A DNA stretch of 64,000 nt from Punica granatum. Taxonomy: Eukaryota; Streptophyta; Magnoliopsida; Myrtales; Lythraceae. The stretch is from positions 22,778,568 to 22,842,567 of the forward strand of contig NC_045134.1 in the NCBI RefSeq assembly GCF_007655135.1, written 5' to 3'. This document shows positions 31,513 to 44,130 of the stretch, one piece after another. The notes below the pieces were generated by a model. It did not search any database, had not been told where the DNA came from, and saw only the letters and a list, made by a program, of their open reading frames with translations. Position numbers and translations under genes: made by a program. The first letter of the stretch is position 1. The number at the start of each line of letters is the position of its first letter.

Positions 31513-34500
31513 TCAGCATATTGCTTCGGCCTGCACCTTCTGCTGAAGGGCCTTGTAGCACTGAAGGCTGCAGAGAGGAAGCTTTGTCTTGGAATCCCGA
31601 TACTTGTATGGGTTAGTGCACTCGGGCCCAGCACAGCTCTCGCGCGGTGGAGGGTAACTGCGAAATGCAAAAGCAAAATTTCTCTCAGCAAATGCAGAAA
31701 ATACATGCAGTTGAAAGATCATGCATGCATCCCCAAATTCTTTACAACATCATATATAAATTAATTCGCCATGAAATTCAACACGAGGGGGAGAGGAAAG
31801 GTTTGCCATGAAATTACCTGCAGGTTTTTGATTGGAAGATTTCGGGAAGTCCCATCTCGTTGGGGAAAATCACAACAGTCCCACTTGGCCCCATAACCCA
31901 CCGAACAATGTTTGACGAGAGCATCGAAGCATTAGCAGCCTTCTCCTGCAACACAACTCACAAAAATATGATTCGTTATTGGAGTTTACAAACTTCTTTA
32001 TTGGGCAACAAAAAGTACATATCAAGTGATGTCTTAGATGTGATTGCCAATGAAAACATGAACATTAATTTTATTGTTTTGGGTAAACCATTAACTGAAG
32101 TAAAAGGAATTGTCAATGAAGTAGTGAGTACCTCTGCCAATGCTTCTTGACGCTTCTTAATCTTCTCCTCACGCTTCTTCCTGTTAGAATCTTGACCAAG
32201 GATTTTTCTAATTGCCTCAGCCTACAAAATCATCAAAAATATTTGCTTGAACACAAGTTTATATGTAAAATACAACATTAAAGAGAAAGGAACTGAAGAA
32301 ATCCATACCTCGGATTCCCTTGCAGCCTTCTCATTTTGCAGTCTACGTCTCTGTGCAGCTTCAGCCTTCTTAAGCTGTTGTTCAACTTCTGAGAGTTTCT
32401 CCTTTTGCTCTGTGATTCAAAAAAAGGTTCATAAATCAAGTCAATACAACCACATTGCAGGCAATCAAAAATGAAAACATTGCCAATGCTTACTTCTTGG
32501 TGGAGCAGGAGGCAATCCATTCGGGAACTCAATCAAACTAGATCCTGGGCCCACCGAGGCATCTTTGCTTGACTGCAGGGCCCGTTGACGCGTCGTAAGA
32601 GTTGTCTCCCTCCTATTATTATCCATCAAATAATCAATGGATTCCTTCTTTTGCTTCTTCTTCTTTTTCCCTTCAAGATCACCATCAGATCCTGTTTCTT
32701 CTTCTTCCTCATAATCAGTATCTTCAGAAACTCTATCAGCTCTAGACTTCCTCTTTGCATCTTTGCCGGCTTTGAATGCACCTTGTCGTTCAATATCAGA
32801 AACACTGGCAAGTTTCCGTTGCTTCCTCCCAGAGTCCTCGTCAAATTCCTTGGATCCCATACCAATCCTTGAGGCTTTGAGTTTTTCCAAGTATCGGATC
32901 TCATCATCTTCATCATCATCAAAATCACCGTCCATTACCCGTTTCTTAGGCATTCTCTTGCTCTTCCGAACAGGTTCGGACTTTTCCCCTTGCTTCCCTG
33001 CCGCATGCGTTCCAGTCATCTTACCCATCACAGAATCTTCTTTCCCAAAACTAAAGCCACCTCTCGAGAAATCTTTCCAGGGAATACCCTGCAGCCCGCT
33101 CCTTTTATCTGAGGGAGAATTGGTGTGATCTGAACTTCCCTGCCACATTAAATTTTATACAGAAAAATATCTATTAGATATAAATGTTCCATAAGAGCAA
33201 AAGGAGCAACTTATTTAAAGTCCCTGGATGTCAACAATGATTAAAAGCCATCAGGTAAACAAACCCAAACAGTTGAAAGAAGACAAATATAATTAAACAT
33301 TTTAAAAACATACAAAACCAGCATTTCAGGGGCAGTTGCACATTTTATTCGGAACTGCCTAACTTGGAGAGGGCTAACCCCGCGTGAGATGTTCTCAATA
33401 TCCGTAAATATATGATCTTTATAAGCAGCCCTTCTATTAGATCCCATTCATTTTCATGTGTCAAGACTCTACAAAGCAGTTGATACAGTGGCCGACGCCT
33501 CATTTCACTCAGACAAGCTTTTTTAGCCAAAGACCTAAAGATTACATATATGAGGCATTCCCTACAAAAAAGCCCTTCCCAGTGCTGCCCAATAAACTCA
33601 ATGAATGTCAATGACATTCACTAAATTCATTCCAACAATGTTGCATTCAAATATTAGGAAACAAAATCTCAAACTCCAGTTTAATAAAACAGCCACGCAA
33701 GTTCACTAACATCTTATTGGCATCAATGGGATCCTTATAAAATATATAATAGATTTTTGAAGAGATGATACAATCCTGACAAACACATCATTAAAAACTA
33801 TTCATGACAAACAACCTTATTGCAGTAGGAAAATAACCGTATTTATGCTTAGTTGCAAATCTTTAGAAATACATTTTAGTTACTCATAATCTCACGTTTA
33901 TTAACAGTTAGCCCACTCTTCTTGTCCATTTAATTTAGAAAATATAGCATATTAGCAATTTAACACCAGAAAGACCAGCCTGAACAATGAGTACCTGAGA
34001 ATTCTGTTTAACTCTTCTGGAAGTTCCAGCCTCTGAAGAACCATTTGATGTGGAAATCGTACGAGTAACACCGCCAACTTTCAGCTTTACTTTCTTAACC
34101 TTGCTTTCATTTCCAGATCCATCCAAAGCAACTCCAGATTGTCCAGAACTCTGACTCTCACCGTTCTGCCTGCTAGAACTCTTCCAGTTCACTGGAGCTA
34201 GGACGCCCTCACTAGATCTTTTGTTATTAACCCCGCTACTCCCGAGTTCATTATTGTAAAATACATCGAAGCCTCCATCATCTTCCTTCCCATTATCGAG
34301 TGATTTCTCGGATTCTGCTCCTGCCAAAGAAGAGACATGCACACATTGATTGAGGTTGAACTCCTTTCTCTTGAAAGTGGTCTCACCACTAACAGTTTCA
34401 TCACTGGAACCCTTGCTGGCATCATCGGAAGGTGGTGCCGGAGATGACGGCGAACACTCATGCCCTTCGTCGTACGAGCAGGAATCAGGTGGAGGTCTAC

Positions 34501-34573
34501 GCGCACGATGGCTTCGCCTTCTCTTCACCGCAGTACCCATGACATTGAAAGGATTGCCACTGAATTCTTCCAT
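31513..34573 (-). CDS. INO80 chromatin-remodelling complex subunit, IES2/INO80B-like (PAPA-1 and HIT zinc finger)
   Basis: Six exons: 34573-33995, 33139-32494, 32409-32309, 32221-32132, 31945-31818 and 31657-31513. Phases agree throughout and give 562 residues. The N-terminal half is disordered, with a basic patch (VKRRRSHRARRPP) and Ser-rich and acidic tracts. A Lys-rich charged region (EGKKKKKQKKES) precedes the PAPA-1-like region, a coiled stretch with QKEKLSEVEQQLKKAEAAQR and later KILGQDSNRKKREEKIKKRQ. The C-terminus is the HIT-type zinc finger: CAGPEC followed by NPYKYRDSK and LPLCSLQCYKAL. IES2 stimulates nucleosome remodelling by INO80 in yeast; plant homologues are expected to be nuclear. 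The Arabidopsis counterpart is probably At2g47350. Intron 1 (33140-33994) is the longest. Confidence 0.92.
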
Positions 34574-35760
34574 GAGCGAAGAATTTTAACGGATGGAGTT
34601 CTCGGACCACTCTACATGGATCAGAAAAACAAGAGATGACAATCAGCAACTTATGCAATTCCTTCCTGGATCGAGAAGATGCAATTCCAAGGTTACACAA
34701 GAGAAGATCAAACACTGACAAAGAACTGAAACAAAGAAAAAAAAAAAAGGCCTCAAGAACACAACTTTCTGGCACCAATCACACCGATTTCGTAAAACAT
34801 AAGAGTGAACACGAAAATTGATCGCTCTGAGATTAAAACTTGCCCTGGACAAAGACTTCAAAGAGCCCCCCGAGTTGGAAGTGAGACAACTTCCGACAGA
34901 ACAGAAGGAAACCCAAACCTCAGATGAAGAACACACGTAATCTGAGACTTGCCAGCATCATCAAAACAGCCAGAAACAACAATGACGGAAACCACACGCA
35001 CCAAACCCTAAGACAACCTCTAGCCATAAGACGCCAACACGAATCACGAACGGGGAAACAAACAATTGCATCCGGCAACAAAGGAGAGCACAATTTGCAG
35101 GAAAAAAGCAGAAGGAAGACGAGCCACTCGGCTCACCAATTCCACAGTCCGCGAACAGGGGAGACTCCTCAAGAAACCCACCCGATCTGCTGCCGCCTTA
35201 TCCCCCCGAGGAAAGAAACCAACGGAAGAGAGCAAGCAGGAGCCCACAGAGACGGAAAGAGAGAGGGAGACAGAGCAATTGAAGAGCGAGTGAGCGGGCG
35301 GTGGCGTGGGAATTAAGAGCAGGAGGGAGAGAGCCGAAGCCGGGGTGGTTGTGGTTTTAGGGTTAGAGTTAGGGATTGGGTGCGAGAGCGTGGAAGAAGA
35401 TGAGAGGGAAGGGGAGGGGTAAGAAGATGGAGGATGAGGAAGAGGAGGAGGAGCGTAGGAGCGGTAAGGGTAATGGTAAGGAGTGGAAATAACAAACTTC
35501 ACCCCGTCCTCCATATTTTTGCTATCGCCACTCCGCCCCCGAGGAAGAGAAGAGAAGGTAGATATCACTTTGGCATTGGCTTCGCTCTCTGTCTGGTCTC
35601 TGTCTCTGTCTCTATTCGGTTCTTCCCTCGGGAGGGCTTTTAGCAATTTTTCGAATCTCTCTCTCTCTCTCTCTCTCTCGGCTTCTTTCTTTCGTTTATA
35701 TATATTTCGCTTTTTCTTCCTCACTCCGCGTCCCTTCTTTCCCTCTCGCGCTGCAATTTT
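34574..35760 (-). promoter_or_regulatory. Promoter and long 5' leader of the IES2-like gene
   Basis: A (CT)n tract (35657-35682 on plus, GA on the sense strand) and telo-box-like AACCCTAA (about 35355) mark the upstream region. A probable leader intron runs from a GTGGGT donor near 35180 to an acceptor CCATGTAG near 34606. The open frame from ATG 35514 (minus) is low-complexity Pro/Ser/Leu-rich and would act, if used, as a long uORF rather than a protein gene. Confidence 0.45.
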
Positions 35761-36068
35761 GGGCGCAGGTTAAGACACTGGGCCCTCCCCCTTCCGGCGC
35801 ACGTTAGCCGTGGCTGTACCCTCGTCCGCGGTCGCCACGTGTCGTGTGGTGTCTGCTTGGTTGTGTCCCGGATTTTTGGAGAGGTCCCTACGTGTCTGGG
35901 TTTTGCTGTTTAGTCACTCCGTCCATTGGAGTCCGCTGCCCGCACGAGCTCCTTCGATTTCTGATATGATATTTTAACTTCAATTCAGGGCCTCCTTAGA
36001 AGGGAGATTTTGCAGAGGCCAATTGTAACGTGCCTGTCCTAGTGTGTGGGATGACTTTTTGTAAACTA
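35761..36068. other. Intergenic spacer
   Basis: GC-richer DNA upstream of the IES2-like gene. No ORF, RNA or repeat is seen. Confidence 0.4.
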
Positions 36069-36443
36069 TTTTATTAATGATTAATTGCGCCATATAACCT
36101 AACGTTCGAAAGAATTTTTAGTTTTAACCCAAATTTGATTTTTTATCTGAAATATCCCAATGTTGACGTGTTGATTTCACATCTATCCCGACGCTAATTT
36201 TCCGTCCAAAATTGACGGAATTACACACTTGACATGTTAATTTTGTAATACTTGTAAGCAATGTTACAAAATTAACGCTCCACATGTGCAATTCCGTTAA
36301 TTTTGGACGGAAAGTTAGCGTCTGGCTAGATGTGAAACAAACATGTTAACATTATGATATTTTAGGTAAAAAATCAAGTTTGGGCTAAAATTAATAATTC
36401 CTTCAAACGTTATGTTATATGGCGCAATTATCTCTTTTATTAA
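36069..36443. mobile_element. MULE-type MITE with long terminal inverted repeats and 9-bp target duplication
   Basis: The element spans 36078-36434 (357 bp). It is almost a complete foldback: the outer ~165 bp of each end are inverted copies, sharing TAATTGCGCCATATAAC, ACGTT(C/T)GAA, TTGATTTTTTA and TTTCCGTCCAAAATT. TTTTATTAA is directly repeated on both sides (36069-36077 and 36435-36443), the 9-bp target size of Mutator-like elements. The outermost four bases differ between ends. No transposase is encoded. The transcript would form a long hairpin. Confidence 0.82.
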
Positions 36444-38419
36444 ATAACGAGAAACTTAGGTTATATTTGTTTGGACATAAAATTAAGTATTGAAAATTTA
36501 ATCAAAATTGTTTGATAAAATTAAGTGTTGAAAATTTATAATTTTAAGGATCATATATTCTGCCTAATATTTACTCTCTTTTTTTTATAGTTTGACCCCA
36601 TATTTTTTTAATTCAATTACTGAAAATTAAAAAAAAAAATAAAAGAGATAGGAGAAGACAGCGAGATCAGAGAAGGTGGAGAGGGAAGGGGGCGATGGTG
36701 GTCTCGATTTCGGCCACCACCACCCTAATCAAGATCACCGACGTTGTCATAAGTCACCGATGATCTCGCCTGGACAATGGTGGCCAGGATCGGCTCAATC
36801 ACCGCCCTAAGTTGTCCTCCCTCACCCCATCGCCCTTCCTCCCTCCCCCTGTAAATGTCGAGTGGACTAAAAACTGTTGAATTATTATGTATGTTCTCAT
36901 TTACTTATTCAAGATTCAACGCTTTCTTTGACTCAATCATTAAATTAAGTCATTTTTACTTTGTATTTATCAAACGAGCTTCATCCAATTTAATTTCAGC
37001 TCTTAATTAGAGTAATCGAACACAACCTTCTTGTTTCTAATATAATAAGATACTTGTTGAATAATAATCAACTTATCTTTTAATAAGATGACACATTTTT
37101 TTTTATAAGAAACTTGTCAATTGAAAATATAACAAACTCTTACTAAATACCAAATTATTTTGCTAAATAATAGGAGTCCTGCTATTGTCTAAAAGCTCCT
37201 TAAAATTACACATTTAAAGAGCCTCATGACCCCGACAATGCTCTTTCTGATAAGGTTCATAAAGAAAATTATTAAAAGTGTTTGCTTTACGACTGAGGCT
37301 TTGTTTCTCGTCGATGAGACTTCTCAGGTTGTTTTATGTTATTCCGCTTAATCGTTTGCTAAGCTCATTTCTCTTTATAATTGCAAAAAAAAAAAAATCT
37401 TTTCTTCTGAAAATGAATAATGAACATGTGATTTTATAAAAGACTTGGACTCTTACTTTTCTTTAATTTAGTATTAGTATTATATCCAAAAATATGCAGC
37501 CAATGCCCCAAAATTTATGATGGCAAATTTGATAAAACTTGAACAGGTATTTCAAATTTCAATTTGCTGACAGATTGTTATTACCTTGAACCTCCTTCCT
37601 CTTTAACTGAAACTCTTGTTCTAGTGAAGCTGGTCCTCGCTCGAAAATCTTGATGATTCATCGGGATCCATATAGATAATAACCAGATAAAAGCACATAC
37701 TATACTATACTTGATCATAACCAATGAGTCGAACAAGATAATCCTGTAAGGATAGCACTAGCCAACCATAACTGGAGAAATGAGAGAAATGTACTAACTT
37801 CGCCAATACAAATCCAAGATAATAAGCAACAAATTACAGAATAAATATGTACAAAAATTTCATCCGAGATCCAACCACCACTGCATACAGGAAACACAAA
37901 CCAGGGTGCAGACTCCCGAAACGACCAGGACCAATACGAAAAAGAAAGGCACTCTTCAATATTCTTCCCGAATCCCTCACTCGACCCAGAAAGAGAAGCA
38001 CAACTACAGAACCTGAAGCTAAGTCGCTACGAAAAATCAAAACCATCTCATGTCTAAGAATGGGCTAACCACCAGAAATCCTGTACGTGGAGGTCTATTT
38101 CAGATCTACTTCGAATGTTACTTCAGAATGAAATATTCATGGACTTTCGATACGCAAAACATATCTAAGCGAACATACATAGTTAGTTCATCAGCTTTTC
38201 CAGACAAGAAGCTCGAATTGACAGGTTATTGCCAGATTTGTGTTGATTCCAACAAATCGTGAGCTTTTCATTGAAAACGTAAAGGCTGTAATAGATTTGA
38301 AATAGACCTAAAAGTACCGGAATTTCCTGCCGGTTACCCCCTTAAAAAATTCTCAATCTTCTCACGGCGACTAACAGTCAAAATAGAAATAAAGAAAATC
38401 GGAAAACACCGATAATTTT
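36444..38419. other. AT-rich intergenic region, possibly another decayed MITE at 36450-37030
   Basis: The ends AGGTTATATTTGTTTGG (about 36458) and, inverted, AGGTTGTGTTCGATTA (about 37025) are similar and flank AT-rich arms with a GC-rich core (36650-36860). No clean target duplication was found. The remainder to 38419 has no gene; its right end is the RLK 3' UTR. Confidence 0.35.
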
Positions 38420-41400
38420 TCATCGTCCTTCATGAAGATCTTCCGAGAAAACCACGGTTCTAGAGAGGTTATCATTATCGAAGGCACTGAAGCCAGAGTA
38501 AGGACCTGAGGAGAAGATAGAAGATGTCCCATCGGACTCGAATGTAGTGGATGACTGCCTCATATTTGGTCTCGTATTGGTTGCAGAAGGCAACGTAGTG
38601 TCCTGATACTCTGTTACTCGCTGTACCATCTTCAGTGATTGTACCACTTCGCCCATTGTCGGCCTCTGGCTCGCTTCTGGAGCCACACAAGCCGCTGCGA
38701 TTGTGCAGACGCGAACAAAGTCTTCCTTCGGGTACTTCCCTCCGAGCCTGGGATCAGCGAGCTCATCTAACCGGTCCTTATCTCTGAGGATTGGCCTTGC
38801 CTGGGAAAAAAGGGGGAAAAAAAAGCCCCATTTCATATTACCTTCTTCTCTACAGTCCTTTCTAAGTTCCACTACAATTTTATGTATTTGCATTGCGTGC
38901 TTCTATTTTATATTTTAAAGGTAAAAAATATATGAGCATGCGCTTGGAGCAGCAAAGAGGTGCATGGAAACACACCTTAGATTTGATGTAACCTACTCTC
39001 GTTTTGTGAAGATGCCTAGACTTAATTGGAAACTCAGGAGTAATCCAGGATTTTCAGCAAGAGAAAATCTTAGAAAATTAGGGAAGTGATTGCCGCCACT
39101 CTAGTTTCAAATTGTATATATACCACGAATTGCAGATCCTTTTCATTATGTGAAGAGCTTATTGTAAGGGTTGGGATTTTAACTGTCATATTGCCAGTAA
39201 TTTAAGCAAAGAATAAGGCTTATGAACTAACCCAAGTGACGAGATTCTCCTGTCCTGAAGGCTGTGACATGTCTACGGGCTTCCTACCAGTAAGCAACTC
39301 CAATAGCACAACCCCATAACTGTAAACATCGCTCTTCACCAGCAGATGACCCGTCATTGCGTACTCAGGGGCCACGTACCTGCAATTTAACTCCGTCAAA
39401 ACCTCTAGAATTGCCTCAGAATAAAGACTAGAAGTACCGAGAAAATATCTGAGGGGAGGAAAAGGTATATACTGACCCAAATGTACCCATTACACGAGTA
39501 GACAGGTAATTTGCCCTGCCTTCAGGCGCCTGTTTAGCAAGGCCGAAATCGGCAACTTTAGCATGGAAATTATTCTCGAGCAATATATTTGACGCCTTGA
39601 AGTCTCGGTGGATAACACAAGGCTGTGAGTCCTCATGTAAGTACGCGAGCCCTCTCGCAGCATCAAGAGCAATCTTCATTCTTGTATCCCAGTCCAAGGG
39701 ACAATTGACTCCCAAGTGACCTAATAAAAATGGGGCAGTTCACTGCTTCAGATTTCAACAACTTTGAATATATTTCAAATAAGACTGCCACTTTCAATTC
39801 CTACAACTACAAGTTTGAACTTTTCCTGAAAATAGCCAGCTAATAATTCTAATAATGTATTCATTATCTATGCGAAATCAGTATTCAAAATGTGCATGAA
39901 CTAGAAAAGGAAGCAAAAATACCATGAAGCCAGGACTCTAAACTTCCATTTGGGACGAGCTCATAGCATAGAAGGTTTTGTGAAGAGTCCAGGCTGCTAT
40001 AATAACCCACGAGTTTAACAAGATTACGGTGATGGAGTCTGCTCAGCATTTCAACCTCAACCAGGAACTCCTTATCACCTTGTTGACCTCCACTAGTAAG
40101 TCTCTTGATTGCCACAGCTGTACCATCACTTAAGACTCCTTTGAAAACTCTACCGAATCCGCCCTCTCCGAGTATACTCGAAGATGAGAAGTTGTTTGTT
40201 GCTTCTTTAAGTTCCTCATAGGCAAGAATTCGGGTACTGGATGGATGGGGATGGGCAAGAGATCCAGCTCGTGGAACTGCATCCACTGTCCTTGGCTTCA
40301 CTGCAGAGGGGGAGAAAAAGGTGAATTACCCATCACAAAGAGATCCTTATCAAAATAGATATTTTCTATGAAGTAAGACTGAATTCTAAGTTCTGGTATG
40401 AAGTACGGCAAAAATTTCATCCATTTTTTCCTCCACAAACACAATTCGAGAAGCAGCACAAGAAAAAAAAGGTCTTTTATTTGCTATATAATTTCGAGTG
40501 TCAACTCCTCATATACAAGCAATCAGAGAAATGAGTCTCTTAGCACACATGACAAGCTGGCTAAAGGGATAAGAGGTAGAGGGATCCCTTTGATGCCATT
40601 TCAACAACTGAGTCAAAATTACAGAGGCATACTTGTCTCACATGAATGGATCCATCAAAATACTTGTTGATAATGATGCATTTCATCTATATTCAATATA
40701 ACCTAAAGCAAGAAAGAGAGGAGAACTCAATCACGAATTATATTCAATCTAAGATGGAAGAAAAGACATCATTCATGGTTTTCTTCCTAAAATGCATATA
40801 GACACTACGGCGATTGGCAACCAAAGAAGCCTGACAGAGTTGGAAGACCAACTTTTCCAAGGGTGTATACCTATCTTGAACTGTGTATTATGCCTGAAGC
40901 CTCCAATAGAATTAATCACTCGGTTGATGTAATGACCAATTGAATAATCAGCTTTGTTATCTCCAAGGTTAAATTTTTGAGCATCCAATTATAAATAAAT
41001 CATAGTCAATATATCATAGTCTCTAATCACATAATATACATACCAATATCCTTATCCCCGACTTCCTCAGATGCTTTAGTATTTCCTCGTCTGAATTTGC
41101 ATGCACATATAATTATCATAGCTATAGAAAGAACAATTGCAATCCCAGCAGCAATACCGATAATAAAAACCAGATTGGAATGACTTTCTCCATCCGAAGT
41201 GGCAGATGGCTTGGCAGTAGACTGATGTGGTCGCGCTGCTATAGGCGATGTTGCCACAAGAGGAGCTGCATCAGAGCCAATAAAAGAGTTCATTCAGAAA
41301 CAAAGTAGATATGAAAAGGAGGGGGAAAAATTAACCATCTCTATAAGCTGCCGTTCTCAGAGTCATGGAACATCAAGCATAGTATTAGAACTACTAACTC

Positions 41401-43753
41401 CTAAGAGAAAACTTGAAGCTCTAATCTTTCATCGACACCTAGGCCTGGAAAGAATGACTATAAATAATTGTCTCAACCAGAGTCAAGTGGACATTCCATG
41501 ACAGCTTTACAAGAAACTTAAATGCGTTTCCAGTCCTTCCCATCTACATTTATGTTTCTATATACTTAGCAATGATCCATTTCCATACTTCTATTGTCCA
41601 TCAAGGCAACACATACTTGAGATAACAAACATGCAGATATTCTCTATAAGTGAATGGCCAGAGAAACTTTTCGAGTTATGAATCGTGCATAGAACCAATG
41701 GGCAGCAACTCATAAGTACAAATGTACAGAGGGGAAATTTACTGGCATTGGATGTCAGAATGTTCCTCACATAGCTTTTTTTATTGTTCATAGAACCATA
41801 AAAACTCTTAGCAGAAAAATAATCCTTTTATAGTCACCTATCATATAAAAAATGTCCTTTAATGCAAAGCTAGATTAGACTAAAACATTTGTCGCGCGAG
41901 AATTTAGCATATAAAAGGAATGCCATTATTACCTTGAGAAAGTGGAGGTGGCTTGAACCAGGTGAAGTTGAGAAGTTCATATTCACCCACTAATGAAGGG
42001 CGTAGATGGACTTTGTGCAGAGAAAGTGAAGAATTTATAGCAGAAGCATCACTTTCAGAGAAACCCATTCCCGTGTGCGGAGTAATATCCATTGAGATAT
42101 TTAAACTTGATAAGGTAATTACATAGAAATTTATCAACTCTATCTGAGACACTCGTAATCCTAGCTGTGAAGCAAAATCTTCAAGAAAAATATTCCAATC
42201 CGGATTCTGGGAAATATTCAGAAGCAAGAGATCAAGCTTTATGGGATAGACACAGTGACAACCTTGAACCCCTCGTTTCAACACCATGTCTGGTTTGCAA
42301 CAATCTGGAATAAAGAAAAACAAAATTTTACGTCAAACAGTACTGGACATTAAGGGAAAAGAACTAGTCTTAACAGTAGAAGCATCTAATTAAATTTGAA
42401 CAGACCAGGATCCCACATGATAGTTATGCCATTATGTATCGATAAAGCACTTCTCATCTTTCTTCAGTGATCAACCCATTCATTCTTCAGTGATCAATGC
42501 AACTACAGAAGATATATAGATGGAGTATGAAAATACAATCAAGATGCAACGTACGTGAGGCATAAGGTGTCAGTGGAGGCTCAGCTAAATCACCAGGAAC
42601 GGCACCGGGAACGTACTGAGAAGGGGCAATGTCTTGCATGCCAACTGGTGGAGGCACTAGACTGCTGCTCTTCATTGATGGCCTGGACAGATGAGAACTT
42701 GCAGGAGGATGAACAGAAGTAATCAAGGGGCCATAGTGAGGTGGATGTGCTGGTGATATGACAAAACCAGGTCCTGGTGCTCTCAGAGGGGAGACATGTT
42801 TCGTCCATGTTCTATGGGTCGGTACATTAGCTCGCAAGGGAATATCAGGGATAGCTTGCGAAGTCACACTGGCATCACTCAATGAAACAATGCAGAAGAC
42901 AGCCAACAGATTCAGAAGGGAGCACAGGAGATCCACAGATATTCCTGCAATGGGAAATCGAGCACAACTTCAATCTACAGTGAATAAATGCTCTGCCAGC
43001 AATAAGAACTACACTGCTCCTTGTTCGAGTAAAATTTGCATTGTGGACAACACTTGAAATCTTAATTTACAACATCTAAGGCAACCCTTTACCAGGAAAG
43101 CAAGAAATTTATACAGTGCCCAGATGAAGAAACTGTTGCTTAAGATAATAAAAAACATTAATTGGGACTAAAAGCATTGTGTTCATAATTAAAAGCTGCT
43201 TTCCTTAACTGTCAAGAAAAAAAACTACTAACCCCAGAAAAGCATCGAGGCCCAGAAGGATATACCGAAAACCCTTAGATCAAGCAACCAAATCACACCA
43301 GGACGAGTGAGACAGATTAAAATGCAAAGGATGAATTTGACCAGCTTGCCATATAAAGCACTGAAAGCTCAACTTTAAATTGCTTAAGAAATTGCAGAAA
43401 TAGGAAGCAAATGCACAAATACGAAGTCAAAGAACTTAATTTCACAGCTAATACAGCCCCCAAGAACAGAAACCTTCACTCGAATGAGGAAGACAGAATT
43501 ACATCGTCAGCACACTGTTTTCCAAGGAGAAGAATGTCACGGAAGCGACAATTTCGACAACTTCCTGGTTTCGGAATCTTCCAACTGCGAACAGAGCAGG
43601 AGACGAAGCTCCCCAACTGTTCCGACAATTTCTCACCAATTATAAGTTTGAACATTATCGTTTTAAACAAATGAGACGTTGAATAGAGTTAAGACAGCAA
43701 GAACGGCAGCAATTTAAAGTACCGGCGGCGGAGAAACCTCGGAGCACCGACAT
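38420..43753 (-). CDS. Receptor-like serine/threonine kinase, At4g02010/ALE2 type
   Basis: Eight exons: 43753-43723, 42944-42555, 42304-41933, 41265-41044, 40300-39923, 39720-39477, 39379-39232 and 38800-38420. All phases fit, giving 721 residues (At4g02010 is close to this size). Order: signal peptide ([18 protein letters not shown]); Pro/Ser-rich extracellular stretch; a Cys-containing ectodomain ([43 protein letters not shown]); a membrane helix near 295-319 ([20 protein letters not shown]); then the kinase. The kinase has [18 protein letters not shown] (catalytic Lys), [10 protein letters not shown] (RD class), [16 protein letters not shown] and [15 protein letters not shown], so it should be active. 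ALE2 acts in epidermal and cuticle development; the role of the At4g02010 branch is not established to my knowledge. The first exon, only 31 nt, is supported by phase and by the signal peptide it completes. Confidence 0.93.
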
Positions 43754-44130
43754 CACCGAAGTTTGCCGGACACGACGACACCTCAGATCTACGAGATCGC
43801 AGCTCGGAGGAGAACTGAAAACTGAGCGGGAAGAAGCACTACAAGCTCAGACGGCTCGGAACTAAAATTACTCCGCGGGGATCCGACAGTGGAGCTAAAG
43901 CCTCGAGAAACAAAGCTCGACATGAGCCCCCCCAAGCTGGTGCTCCCATGGCCAGGCCGACAAGCCGGCTGCTGAGCTCTAGCCGAGAGCAGAGCGGAGG
44001 AGGGCCGCGTGTCGGTGCCGCTGAGCCGCCGTGAGATGTCGCCGGCTCTACTTCCGGTCGCTTCTCTTCTCCGATTGTCGCCGATTACGATATCGGTCGG
44101 AGGAGCAGAGAGAACACTGTGTAGAGTAGA
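43754..44130 (-). promoter_or_regulatory. 5' leader and promoter region of the receptor-like kinase gene
   Basis: GC-rich sequence directly upstream of the ATG. No TATA box is obvious. The short frame at 44009-44269 on plus is not supported as a gene. Confidence 0.4.
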
